From NCBI RefSeq assembly GCF_030020805.1, contig NZ_CP125098.1, positions 4,177,501 to 4,241,500 on the forward strand: a DNA stretch of 64,000 bases, read 5' to 3'. The position numbers and the translations under genes were made by a program. The notes beneath the pieces are model-generated. The model made no database searches and was not told the origin of the DNA. It worked only from the letters and a program-made list of their open reading frames with translations. Source of the DNA: Paenibacillus sp. RC67 (GTDB taxonomy: Bacteria > Bacillota > Bacilli > Paenibacillales > NBRC-103111). Positions within the stretch are counted from its first letter, which is position 1. Every line of letters starts with the position of its first letter. Positions 8,875 through 17,580 of the stretch are shown here, piece after piece.

Positions 8875-9965
8875 AAGCGATCGCTCCCCTTTAGCAAGTC
8901 GGTTCTTTCTACTACGCAGCCTTCCTGACTGGAAATCACCATTCCCGTCGTCATGGCAATAGTCTGCAAGTTATCTTCTGCAGTAACCGGAGGACGCTTC
9001 CCTTGGTCCAAGGCCGTTATGAAAGCCAGCATGGAGCCAGCGAATGCATCCGGAAACCAGGTTCCTTTCAGCTTAATTTCATGAACTACGTTTTTGTGTT
9101 TGTTTATCGCCATGTAAAGTGTATCTTGAGTGCACCATAGGCTTCCCTCTGTACCATCCACCCACCATGTATTACTGTGAGAACGGCTCGCTTTGGCTAT
9201 GTTATTAAAATGAAGCGAGGCCATAAACGGGTTTCTTCCGCCTTTGGTACCGAACTCTACATTAGCGGAGTAAATAAGCGGATCAATCGCATTTTGCTGA
9301 TTCAACTGCGCTGTCGTACAGTGTACACGTGACCACTCTTGCGGATAGGGGTTGAAATAACGACACAAGTCCACATAATGAACACCGTGGTCGACAATAT
9401 TGAAATTCTTCATATTCGTCCACCACCAACCGGCTTGGTCTTGGAAGGAACGCATGTTATGGTGAATGCTGTATATTTCACCGATGAGATCTTGATCAAT
9501 GACCGTCTTCAATGCCATATGTGCTGGAGCCCAACGAGCCTGCTGATTAATTCCGAGTGGGATGCCAAGGTTATTAGCTTCATTGCAAAGCAGCTGGGCA
9601 TGCTCCAAATCAAGTGCTAATGGCTTTTGGCATAATACAGGGCGCGGAGCTTTACTGATATGCTTCAACACGTCCAGTCTCGGTTTAGGATGTATCGCCA
9701 AATCGATGACGGTTACTTCATCCATTTCCAGGAGCTCACTTACATTGGTGGTCCAGCGAGGGATGTTGAATTTCTCCGCTGTTGCACGAGCTGCTTCCTC
9801 GTTAACATCGCAGCAAGCAGCAATATGTAATCCGTATTTGCGGTACGCAGGCAGATGTGCCGTGTTGGCAATGCTGCCGCATCCGATCAAGCCGATTCCG
9901 TATTTCTTTAAATCCGATATATGCGATTTTCTTGGCAAGTAATCTTCAGGTCTAATAAATTCCAT
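8871..9965 (-). CDS. Gfo/Idh/MocA family NAD(P)-dependent oxidoreductase
   Basis: 364 residues with the dinucleotide-binding N-terminus 'IGLIGCGSIANTAHLPAY' (about 25-42), the family motif 'VLCQKPLALDLEHAQ' carrying the Lys of the E/Q-K-P signature (here Gln-Lys-Pro), and the C-terminal alpha/beta domain with 'DHGVHYVDLCRYF', whose His is the usual active-site residue. These cytoplasmic enzymes oxidise or epimerise sugars. The ATG at 9965 is preferred: GAGAGG lies 8 bases upstream, while the GTG at 9974 lies inside that ribosome site. It is the first gene after the 381-base non-coding stretch 9966-10346 and overlaps the isomerase-like gene by four bases. The physiological substrate is not deducible. 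Confidence 0.93.
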   Translation of the reverse strand: MEFIRPEDYLPRKSHISDLKKYGIGLIGCGSIANTAHLPAYRKYGLHIAACCDVNEEAARATAEKFNIPRWTTNVSELLEMDEVTVIDLAIHPKPRLDVLKHISKAPRPVLCQKPLALDLEHAQLLCNEANNLGIPLGINQQARWAPAHMALKTVIDQDLIGEIYSIHHNMRSFQDQAGWWWTNMKNFNIVDHGVHYVDLCRYFNPYPQEWSRVHCTTAQLNQQNAIDPLIYSANVEFGTKGGRNPFMASLHFNNIAKASRSHSNTWWVDGTEGSLWCTQDTLYMAINKHKNVVHEIKLKGTWFPDAFAGSMLAFITALDQGKRPPVTAEDNLQTIAMTTGMVISSQEGCVVERTDLLKGSDRL

Positions 9966-10012
9966 GGTATTCACCTCTCGAGTTTTACTTTACACCAGTT
10001 CAAAAAAACATA

Positions 10013-10042
10013 TATAGGTTGTTTCTGCCTACTTTTGGGGCG
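10013..10042 (-). promoter_or_regulatory. Candidate promoter/operator with paired half-sites, before the oxidoreductase operon
   Basis: On the minus strand an ACCTATATAT box (likely -10, with 10013-10018 reading TATAGG on the plus strand) is preceded 21 bases upstream by CGCCCCAAAA at about 10034-10042. The same geometry, with better matches, occurs at 21870-21900 and 38179-38209. No good -35 is present, as expected for an activator-dependent promoter. This is pattern matching only; TSS near 10006 would leave a leader of about 40 bases. Confidence 0.35.
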
Positions 10043-10046
10043 GATT

Positions 10047-10323
10047 GCAGCAAACAGGCCATCAATAATGATGGCCTCAGGTAGACGGGGAAAACCATAA
10101 AATTCAGAAACGGGTTGGAGTACTTCGGTGGGGTATCCCCTTCCGGCCGCTGCTGTTATCAGGAAATTTTTAATTTAATCGCTTTACAGCGGTTATTTCC
10201 TGATAACAAAGGCGGGCACTAACGTTCCTGCAGGGGATACCCCACCTACCGACTTAAAGTTTTTCTGAATAACTGGTTTCTCATCAACAAGAGACCATCT
10301 ATAAAGATGGCCTGTTTGCTGCT
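10047..10323. repeat. Nested inverted-repeat block with 17-bp terminal inverted repeats
   Basis: The stretch 9966-10346 has no gene. Its ends carry a perfect 17-bp inverted repeat: GCAGCAAACAGGCCATC at 10047-10063 and its complement at 10307-10323. Each end also forms its own small hairpin (AGGCCATC-n6-GATGGCCT at 10056-10077; CCATC-TATAAA-GATGG at 10297-10311). Inside lie further nested pairs: 10102-10110 with 10263-10271, 10128-10141 with 10233-10246, and a 14-bp central stem. It could be a mobile miniature element or a structured RNA; the inner 10081-10283 part has a relative at 30929-31132. Confidence 0.8.
10081..10283 (-). other. Conserved long-hairpin element, copy 1 (minus orientation)
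   Basis: About 203 bp. Read on the minus strand it goes: outer arm, GGTGGGGTATCCCC, a loop ending CCCGCCTTTGTT, stem TGTTATCAGGAAAT, apical region with CGCT-GTAA-AGCG (a GNRA-type tetraloop), the returning stem ATTTCCTGATAACA, an internal loop AACAGCAGCGGCCGGA, GGGGATACCCCACC, outer arm. It aligns end to end with 30929-31132, and several stem positions differ in both strands of the stem so that pairing is kept. It lies between GH95 and the oxidoreductase gene, in sense orientation to the operon. Identity unknown. Confidence 0.75.
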
Positions 10324-10346
10324 GCTTATAGATTATAAAGGGAGAG

Positions 10347-12710
10347 TTAATTAGAGGATGAAGCTCGCTTAGCCTCGATTAATTCAGCCTGCTTTTGAGC
10401 TTTAACCACATACGTTGTACCTTCCATTACATCGAATTCGGTCACATACTCAGAGATACGGGTAGCGATAGTCTTACCATTCGACTCCACCAAGAAAGGA
10501 GCATTAGGAGTCTTGCTAACGATTCGACATACGTTATTTTTAGCTGCTTTAATGACACAATGGGTCAATTCGCCATCTTCCCATTCCATACCGACTTCAA
10601 AGCCGCCACGGGCACGAAATCCGGATGCTTTACCGTTCTTCCAGGCTTCTGGCAATGCCGGCAGCAATACGATTTCCCCGCGGTGTGATTGAAGCAGCAT
10701 TTCGGCGATCCCTGCAGTTCCGCCAAAGTTACCATCAATTTGAAATGGCGGATGATTATCAAATAAATTCGGCAATGTTGATTGCGAAAGCAGCAATCTA
10801 AGATGCTCGTAGCACTGTTCCGCATCCTCCAATCTGGCATAAAAATTCAGTATCCATGCTCGGCTCCATCCCGTATGGCCCCCGCCGTTTTCCAGCCTGC
10901 GCTCCAGCGTCCGTCTTGCTGCCTGCGCCCATTCCGGCGTATGACGAACGTGGATGATCTCTCCTGGGTGCAGTGCGAACAAGTGCGAGATATGACGGTG
11001 TCCAGGATGAACCTCTTCCCAATCTTCCACCCACTCCTGTAACTGGCCATATTTGCCTATTTGTGGCTTAGGCAGCTTGCTCAGCGCCGTTTCCCATTGT
11101 GAACGTATCGTTTCATCCATGTGAAGAGTTCGTGAAGCCTCTATGCACGCTTGGAACAACGTGTAGACAATTTGGGTATCCATAGATGGACCTATACATA
11201 AGCAGCCGACACTACCGTCGGACCCAATATATTTATTTTCAGGTGAAGTGGAAGGACCTGTAACAAGACGTCCTTGTTTGTCCTCAAACAAGTAGTCAAG
11301 GAAAAATTCAGCCGCTTCCCTCATCACTGGATAGGCGCGTTCACGCAGAAACGTTTCATTTAAACCAAACCGGAAATGTTCCCATAGATGCAGCGACAGC
11401 CAAGCGGCACCCATCGGCCAGATCGATCCCGGCATGAAGTTACCCTCGATTTGGGTTGCTCCCCACATGTCGGTATTGTGGTGCGCTACGATCCCTTTGC
11501 ATCCGTAAACCTTTTGAGCTGTAATACGGCCGTTAGGACGCATGCGATCAATTAGATCGAATAGCGGCTCGTGACATTCGGACAAATTACATATCTCAGC
11601 AGGCCAATAATTCATTTCAGTGTTAATATTGATGGTGTACTTACTTTCCCAAGGTGGCGTGAAGCTTTCATTCCATATGCCCTGCAAATTTGCAGGGTTC
11701 GATCCGGGACGGGAGCTAGCCATAAGCAAGTAGCGGCCAAATTGAAAATACAAGGAGATGAGCGCTGGATCTTCGCCACCTTCTTTAAAACGCTGGAGAC
11801 GAACATCCGTAGGAAGGGAAGCGGTTTCATGAAAATCTCCTGGACGGCCCAGTTCAAGACTTACCCTCTTCATTTTGGAAATATGATCTGTCAGATGATC
11901 CTGCTTCACCCGTTCATAGCCTTTGCCGGCAGCTTTCTCCAGCTGCTGAATGCATTCCCCAAGCGGGTCTTCACAACGGAATGTCGTAGCGGCAGCTAAG
12001 TAAATGGTTACGGCATTGGCCTTACTTATGGACAGAAAATCACCGATGATGCTGACCGTCCCGCCATCGGCAACGGCTTTTACCGCTGTGCACAGCGTTA
12101 CACCATCCCGTCCGCATTCTCCGCGCATAACCAACGTATCTTTGCCAAAGCGATGTGATCCCTCATCGAAAGGTCTTCGGCTCAAATTCATCCGTAAATT
12201 CAATGTCGCTGGACGATCGCAAGATACCCGAATCACGATGACTTGATCGACTGCGCTGCTGAACAATTCCCTTACATGCCGCACATCATTCAAACTGTAG
12301 CATACATGAGCAATTCCTTCTTCGATATCCAGATCTCTATAATAGTTGGAGATCATCTTCTTTTCACCATCATGGTACAACTGAAGCTCACCCAAAGGTT
12401 GATAAGGATGCAGAGATTTAGGTATGGACATCATCCCCATTTGCGCCAATTCTTCTGCTTCTACATGTTTCCCCTGCATTAACAGACGACGAACCTCCGG
12501 CAAGTATTTGCGTCCGTCAGGATTATTACCATTAACCGGTCCGCCATACCAGACGGAATCTTCGTTCAACTGGAGCCTTTCCTGATTGACTTTGCCGAAT
12601 ATCATCGCACCGAGCCTACCGTTGCCGATAGGCAGCGCATCGGTCCATGCTCTTGCCGGCTTCTCGTACCATAATTTTGCATTCAAATTAGATTTGCTCA
12701 TGGGTACCAT
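10347..12710 (-). CDS. GH95 family alpha-L-fucosidase / alpha-L-galactosidase (first copy)
   Basis: 787 residues with the full GH95 layout: N-terminal beta-sandwich opening with 'LWYEKPARAWTDALPIGNG' (about 13-30) and 'LQLNEDSVWYGGP', an (alpha/alpha)6 barrel containing 'NINTEMNYWPAE' (361-372, the two catalytic Asn of the family), 'GQLQEWVEDWEE' (the general-acid Glu region), 'GHRHISHLFALHP', and 'QIDGNFGGTAGIAEMLLQSH'. GH95 enzymes invert and remove terminal alpha-1,2-L-fucose, or alpha-L-galactose in plant pectin. The ATG at 12710 has AAGGAG at 7-base spacing. No signal peptide: it acts inside the cell on imported oligosaccharides. A second, clearly diverged GH95 lies at 28388-30805, so the two probably cut different linkages. 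Confidence 0.95.
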   Translation of the reverse strand: MVPMSKSNLNAKLWYEKPARAWTDALPIGNGRLGAMIFGKVNQERLQLNEDSVWYGGPVNGNNPDGRKYLPEVRRLLMQGKHVEAEELAQMGMMSIPKSLHPYQPLGELQLYHDGEKKMISNYYRDLDIEEGIAHVCYSLNDVRHVRELFSSAVDQVIVIRVSCDRPATLNLRMNLSRRPFDEGSHRFGKDTLVMRGECGRDGVTLCTAVKAVADGGTVSIIGDFLSISKANAVTIYLAAATTFRCEDPLGECIQQLEKAAGKGYERVKQDHLTDHISKMKRVSLELGRPGDFHETASLPTDVRLQRFKEGGEDPALISLYFQFGRYLLMASSRPGSNPANLQGIWNESFTPPWESKYTININTEMNYWPAEICNLSECHEPLFDLIDRMRPNGRITAQKVYGCKGIVAHHNTDMWGATQIEGNFMPGSIWPMGAAWLSLHLWEHFRFGLNETFLRERAYPVMREAAEFFLDYLFEDKQGRLVTGPSTSPENKYIGSDGSVGCLCIGPSMDTQIVYTLFQACIEASRTLHMDETIRSQWETALSKLPKPQIGKYGQLQEWVEDWEEVHPGHRHISHLFALHPGEIIHVRHTPEWAQAARRTLERRLENGGGHTGWSRAWILNFYARLEDAEQCYEHLRLLLSQSTLPNLFDNHPPFQIDGNFGGTAGIAEMLLQSHRGEIVLLPALPEAWKNGKASGFRARGGFEVGMEWEDGELTHCVIKAAKNNVCRIVSKTPNAPFLVESNGKTIATRISEYVTEFDVMEGTTYVVKAQKQAELIEAKRASSSN

Positions 12711-12758
12711 GTAATCTCTCCTTTTGGTCCAAACCTGTTATTGAACAATCATGTCTTT

Positions 12759-14198
12759 TCACACTGAGTTAACCGTTTTTCGTAGCCGCAATGCATAGTA
12801 AAGCTTAGAGGGCAGATCGATTCTAAACCTGCCTTGGAACGTTCCTTCCAGCTTAGTGATAGTCATGTTCCAGGTATCGATAACATCTACCTCATATTCA
12901 CCTTCAGGGAGTGCGAACTCTCGGTAAGAGAACCGATGGGGGCCAAAGTACTGCAAATAATATTCCCCACTAACCTCCAACGTAGCGGCATCCATCCTGT
13001 CGCTGCTGTATGTCATATGTGCAGGCGCTTCTTCAAGAATTCTTCGTAAAAATGCGATTCTCGCAACACTCTCTCCACGAAGCTGCCCGCCATGAGACCA
13101 CCAAATTTGTTCTTCTTCATTTAAATAGGTTTCACCATGAGTCACATAGCCTCCCCGGAAGTTGCCTTCCCAAATTCTCAGCACCATTTCTTCGGCAGTC
13201 AGACTGCCCCAACGTGAGTCCAAATTCCCCTCATATCCGCATTCATCGATAATGACTGGTTTGCCATATTGTTTGGTACAGTCCGAAGCAACCCGTATAT
13301 CGGCATGTTGAATACTAGCATGAGTAATCCAAGGAACACCAAAATCATACCATGTATCACAATTATGAATGGAGCGTAAATGTCCCCCATAATCGTTTTC
13401 TTGAATGATTCCGAATAGACGGTTCCAATCCTCCGGTTGTTTGTGCTTGATCAAATCATATTCATTGGCAAGGGACCACCACACGTTGCGGTATGCACCA
13501 AGTCGTGCGATAACATAGCGCAAATAACGCTCATCCTGTTCAGGACTCATCCGGTCAAATCCCCACCGTCCTTCGTCATACGGGTGAAACAAGATAAGAT
13601 CCGCTTCGATTCCAAGCTCTGCCAAATCCGATATTCGATTCTCCAAATGTGCAAAATAATCAGGACAAAATCTGGTCAAATCGAAACCCGTTTCTTTGGA
13701 GCCTTCAAAAGGATACCTTTGCGGTTCAGCGTTGTTAAACACATAGCTTTTGGGGAACACACACATACGTACTTTGTTAAATGGAGATCGCTTAAGCGTA
13801 TGCAGCGTCTCTTCCTGCAGCTCCACCGACTGCAAATGCCATACATAACACGTTGTACCTATGGGGATATATCGCGTTCCAACCGCATACTGAAAATGTA
13901 CATTATTTTTAACCCGGACAGGTCCGTGGTTGCCTGACTCCGAGCCACTGCACGTAAACCGCCCCGTTATTCCATCCATTTCCGGGCAATTGCTGGATAC
14001 CGTATAGGTCCATTCACCTTCTACATGTGGCATAAAGCGGATGCGAAACTTTCCACCTCCATCATAAAAGCCTTCCGATATCGCTTCATCCGCCCCTTTT
14101 TTGAAATTAGCGCTTAAAGCAATGTCAGTAAATGGATTGCCTTCAGAGGGACCGTCCAGCGTCAGCTCGAAAATCCCCCATTGTGCCACCTTATCCAT
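12759..14198 (-). CDS. DUF5060 / apiosidase-like (DUF4038) / DUF5605 glycosidase
   Basis: 479 residues in three parts: an N-terminal Ig-like DUF5060 domain (about 1-90, 'WGIFELTLDGPSEGNPF'), a TIM barrel of the apiosidase-like (former DUF4038) type, and a small C-terminal beta domain (about 400-479). Likely acid/base Glu is in 'WWSLANEYDL' and nucleophile Glu in 'VIIDECGYEG'. The barrel family includes the pectin apiosidases of GH140; members with this exact domain set are mostly uncharacterised, so the cleaved sugar is uncertain. It ends 49 bases before the GH95 start and lies just downstream of a frameshifted paralogue with which it shares most motifs. No signal peptide. Confidence 0.9.
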   Translation of the reverse strand: MDKVAQWGIFELTLDGPSEGNPFTDIALSANFKKGADEAISEGFYDGGGKFRIRFMPHVEGEWTYTVSSNCPEMDGITGRFTCSGSESGNHGPVRVKNNVHFQYAVGTRYIPIGTTCYVWHLQSVELQEETLHTLKRSPFNKVRMCVFPKSYVFNNAEPQRYPFEGSKETGFDLTRFCPDYFAHLENRISDLAELGIEADLILFHPYDEGRWGFDRMSPEQDERYLRYVIARLGAYRNVWWSLANEYDLIKHKQPEDWNRLFGIIQENDYGGHLRSIHNCDTWYDFGVPWITHASIQHADIRVASDCTKQYGKPVIIDECGYEGNLDSRWGSLTAEEMVLRIWEGNFRGGYVTHGETYLNEEEQIWWSHGGQLRGESVARIAFLRRILEEAPAHMTYSSDRMDAATLEVSGEYYLQYFGPHRFSYREFALPEGEYEVDVIDTWNMTITKLEGTFQGRFRIDLPSKLYYALRLRKTVNSV

Positions 14199-14237
14199 GA
14201 TCAGTGTGCTCTCCTCCTCAATGTTTCAATTTTCTTC

Positions 14238-15663
14238 TTATACTTTGATCATGCGAAGTGCGATGTAAGGCTTGCCAGGAAGCTTCACCTTGGTTCGCCC
14301 ACGATATGTACCTTCTACCGGCGTAATCGTCATGTTCCAAGTATCAATGATCTCCATTCGGAACTCCGAGACTTCACCGAGCTCTACAAACTTGTAAGCA
14401 TGCTGATGGCGACCGAAATACAACAGTTTATAGCTTCCATCCTCAGCAGACTTTATCCAATCCTCAGGCCCATCCTCTATAACTCGACGCAAAAATGCAA
14501 TCCGCTCTGTGCTCTCTCCGTACAGCTTGCCTCCGAATGAGATCCAGGCACGCGTCTCGCGGTCAATAAATGATTCACCATGCGTGACAAAGCCTCCCCC
14601 GTGAGAAGCCCTCCCAAAACCGGTGCGTCATTTCTTCTCCGGAAATGTTACCCCAGCGTCGTGAGCTGTTCCCTTCATATGATATTTCATCAATAACAAT
14701 CGGTTTTGGAGCTGCTTCACGCCAAGCTGCCGTTAGCTCTGCATCCCAATGCTGAATGCTTTGATGTGTGATCCATGGTTTCGTATAATCGTACAGCGTT
14801 GATGATTTGTACATTTTGGTTCCATTATGAATGGAGCGAAGATGCTGGTACGGATCGTATCGCTGAACATACTGGATGAGGAAGTCCCAGTCGGCAACTG
14901 TTTTAAATTTATTGAAATCGTACTCGTTAGACAAAGACCACCATACATTTCTGTAGGCGGCAAGCCGGGCAATAACATAGCGCAGATAAAAGCGATCCGT
15001 ATCTGCGTCCATATTATCAAATCCCCAAAAGTCCTTATCGTAAGGATGAAACAAAATCAAATCCGCTTCGACGCCAAGCTGCTGCAGGTCCTCAATTCTT
15101 CGTTCCAAATGAGCGAAAAAGGCGGGGTTAAATCTCGTTTTGTCCGTATCCTCAGGGCAAGTTCCTGCAAAGGCAATAGCCGGTGGTCTCATGTCCCGTG
15201 TCGGCAGCAGACACATTCTTACTTTATTGAACGGGGAATGAGCCAACGTTTGCAGCGTAGATTCCTCCAGAGCTTCATTACCTAGATGTGTCCAATGATA
15301 ACAGGTAGTGCCAAAAGGCAAATAACGCTTTCCATCCTCGTAAGTAAAATAGTACTTATTTTTGACGCGCACAGGCCCGTGGTTTCCAACGGATGGCTCC
15401 ACGCAGTCAAACTCGCCGGTTAAACCATCGAGCTCACTTCGATTACTACGGGTCGTATACCGCCATACTCCCGTTTGGTCTGGCATGAAGCGAATCCTAT
15501 ACCGTCCGTCACCATCATAGAATCCATCCGGCTCGATGACCTTATTTTTATATTGAAATAAGGCGCTTAATTGTACCTCTTGATAGGGATTCCCAGCGGA
15601 CGGTCCATTTAATACAAGCTCAAACCGTCCCCAACGCTCCACCTTTTGCTGCTGATTAACCAT
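14238..15663 (-). pseudogene. Frameshifted paralogue of the DUF5060/apiosidase-like glycosidase
   Basis: Frame 1 (15663 to 14575) encodes 362 residues with DUF5060 ('WGRFELVLNGPSAGNPY'), the barrel, the acid/base motif 'WWSLSNEYDF' and the nucleophile motif 'VIDEISYEG', then runs out of register as 'WEGFSRGRLCHAW' and stops. The continuation 'FVTHGESFID...' and the C-terminal domain are intact in another frame down to the stop at 14238. The break lies in a run of five C at 14596-14600 (G on the coding strand); the functional neighbour has four at the homologous site, so one extra base explains it. Everything else is open, so this is a very recent mutation, a phase-variable tract or a sequencing error. 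It is the first enzyme gene after the permeases of the importer. Confidence 0.85.
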
Positions 15664-15699
15664 GACTGAGTGATCCGCTCCTTCCCTATTGTACCCTCG

Positions 15700-16605
15700 C
15701 TATTTAATCCCGGAATGAGCCATTGTCGCAATGACCTTGCTTTGAAACAGAAGAAAAATGATCAAATTCGGCAAAAACATAAGCAGTGCCGCCGCTGCCG
15801 CAGCCCCTTGCCGCGCTACATTGTTGGCCATACCGCTCGTAAGCGTCGAAATATAAAACGGAAATGTTTTCATCTCCTCCTGCTGCATGAACAGCGTCGA
15901 CGTTTCCGTATTTCCCCAAGCAGCATTAAATGCAATGATTCCAATTGTCGCAACCGCTGGCATAATGACAGGTAGAACAATCTTCATGAATATCGTATAC
16001 TCTCTCGCACCGTCCATCTTGGCTGAATCCAGAAGCTCGTTAGGAAGCTGATCGATGAATTGCTTCATCAAAAACACACCCGTAGGAACGGCCACCATCG
16101 GCATAATATGAGCAAAGTAGGTATTCATAATGCCCAGCTTACTGACGACCAGGTATCTGGGAATGGCCACTGTCTCTGGTGCAAAGAGCAGCGTCAACAA
16201 AATCATGCCAAAAACTACCTTGTGACCTGGGAATTTATGCTTAGAAATTGGATACGCACACATTGCGCTTACCACAGTTACAATGATAACGCATAATATG
16301 GCTACAATGACACTATTAAAAATGTACCTTGTAATCGGTATCGCGGTCCCCTTCGTAATCCCCAGCAGTTCCACGAAGTTTTGAAAGGATGGATGACGAG
16401 CAAAAATGTTAGGTGGATAAATGAACAATTCCTGATATGGCTTCAGCGCATGATTCAATATGTAGACTAACGGCATTAGCATAAAAATACTGAGGACAAC
16501 CAGCAGAAACACGGCAAATTTCTCCGTTGGGCCCAAACGATGCAGCCTTGACTGTTTCCGCCACCGAATGAGCTTTCCGAGCGTTTCTGCACCCATGACT
16601 TTCAT
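15700..16605 (-). CDS. Carbohydrate ABC transporter permease (MalG/LplC type)
   Basis: 301 residues, membrane protein with six predicted segments (first about residues 28-50, last about 270-290) and the EAA loop 'DSAKMDGAREYTIFMKIVLP' that docks on the ATPase. This is the second permease of the CUT1-type importer whose partners lie directly upstream. Start ATG 16605 has AGGAGG 8 bases upstream and follows the preceding permease stop without a gap. The C-terminus 'VIATMAHSGIK' is typical of the LplC/YtcP group that imports plant-derived oligosaccharides. Role in importing the locus substrate is inferred from position. Confidence 0.94.
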   Translation of the reverse strand: MKVMGAETLGKLIRWRKQSRLHRLGPTEKFAVFLLVVLSIFMLMPLVYILNHALKPYQELFIYPPNIFARHPSFQNFVELLGITKGTAIPITRYIFNSVIVAILCVIIVTVVSAMCAYPISKHKFPGHKVVFGMILLTLLFAPETVAIPRYLVVSKLGIMNTYFAHIMPMVAVPTGVFLMKQFIDQLPNELLDSAKMDGAREYTIFMKIVLPVIMPAVATIGIIAFNAAWGNTETSTLFMQQEEMKTFPFYISTLTSGMANNVARQGAAAAAALLMFLPNLIIFLLFQSKVIATMAHSGIK

Positions 16606-17580
16606 CTATTCGTCCTCCTTCGTGCCGAACAATCTCCAGCAGAGCTTGTTGGCAACGTAAATAAGAATAAGCAAAAATACGGATAATGCGCTCGCGTAGC
16701 CCAACTCAAACCGGGTAAACCCGTAATCGTCAATTTGACTAATGATCAAATGGCCTGAATACTGAGGTGTCGGATTCATGCCGGCGAGCTGAGTTCCAAT
16801 CCCTCCGGCCTTGAACGCTCCAACTATAGCCATTACCGCACCAAACAGCATTTGAGGTTTCGTTGAAGGTATTGTGATGTACCATATTTCTTCCAGCTTG
16901 CTTTTAATTCCATCCAGCCTGCCCGCTTCATAGAGCTCCGAATTGACATTCAATATGCCAGCAAGCATTGCCAGAAAACCAATTCCCATACTGGACCATA
17001 ACGTAACGACTATCATGGATGTCATCAAATGCTCTTTGCTCGTCACCCATAAGATCGGTTGATTGACTAGCCCCAGCTTAATAAGGAAGCTGTTCAAATA
17101 ACCGATCCGATCACCGGATAAGAGCGGCAGCCAAATAATGCTCATTGCAACCCCGCCAGCCAAGGACGGGGTGTACAATGCGAGAGTAAACCACTTACGG
17201 TAAACTCCCGGCAATATAGAGATAAGCCACGCAAGCAGGAAGGATGCGATATACCCCCCTGGCCCTACGATACTTGCAAACTTAAAGGTGTTGGGTATTG
17301 CGTATTTAATGAGAATTAAATCTTGGGATAACATGTATCGGAAATTCTCCCACCCTACAAACCTTGGCGGTTCCAAAGAGTTATAATACGTAAAGCTCAG
17401 TCCGAAGGCGGCGAGAACCGGAATCATAATAAAAATAATAAAGCAAACCATGAATGGAGCGATAAAAACATAAGAGGCACGGTACTCCCAGGCCATTTGA
17501 ATCGGCGAAACCCATTTTTGCTTCAAACGACTGGTGGAAGTATGCGCTGCCGGTAGCGTCCCGGATTCACTTTTTAACAT
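16606..17580 (-). CDS. Carbohydrate ABC transporter permease (MalF/LplB type)
   Basis: 324 residues with a cytoplasmic N-terminus of about 40 residues, then about six membrane segments ('YVFIAPFMVCFIIFIMIPVL' is the first) and an EAA loop 'EAGRLDGIKSKLEEIWYITI'. First permease of the importer, pairing with the 15700-16605 gene, which it abuts directly. The start ATG at 17580 lies within the end of the binding-protein gene (14-base overlap) with AAGGAG at 9-base spacing, so translation is coupled. Confidence 0.94.
   Translation of the reverse strand: MLKSESGTLPAAHTSTSRLKQKWVSPIQMAWEYRASYVFIAPFMVCFIIFIMIPVLAAFGLSFTYYNSLEPPRFVGWENFRYMLSQDLILIKYAIPNTFKFASIVGPGGYIASFLLAWLISILPGVYRKWFTLALYTPSLAGGVAMSIIWLPLLSGDRIGYLNSFLIKLGLVNQPILWVTSKEHLMTSMIVVTLWSSMGIGFLAMLAGILNVNSELYEAGRLDGIKSKLEEIWYITIPSTKPQMLFGAVMAIVGAFKAGGIGTQLAGMNPTPQYSGHLIISQIDDYGFTRFELGYASALSVFLLILIYVANKLCWRLFGTKEDE

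Noticed and set aside
10081..10283. Possible intrinsic terminator of the GH95 gene
   Set aside because: The main stems are not followed by a T-run, and the whole 203-bp architecture is shared with a copy placed antisense elsewhere.
13437..13937. 166-codon plus-strand open frame
   Set aside because: Antisense to a conserved apiosidase-like gene; a similar shadow occurs over its paralogue at 14827-15285, showing it derives from the shared coding sequence.
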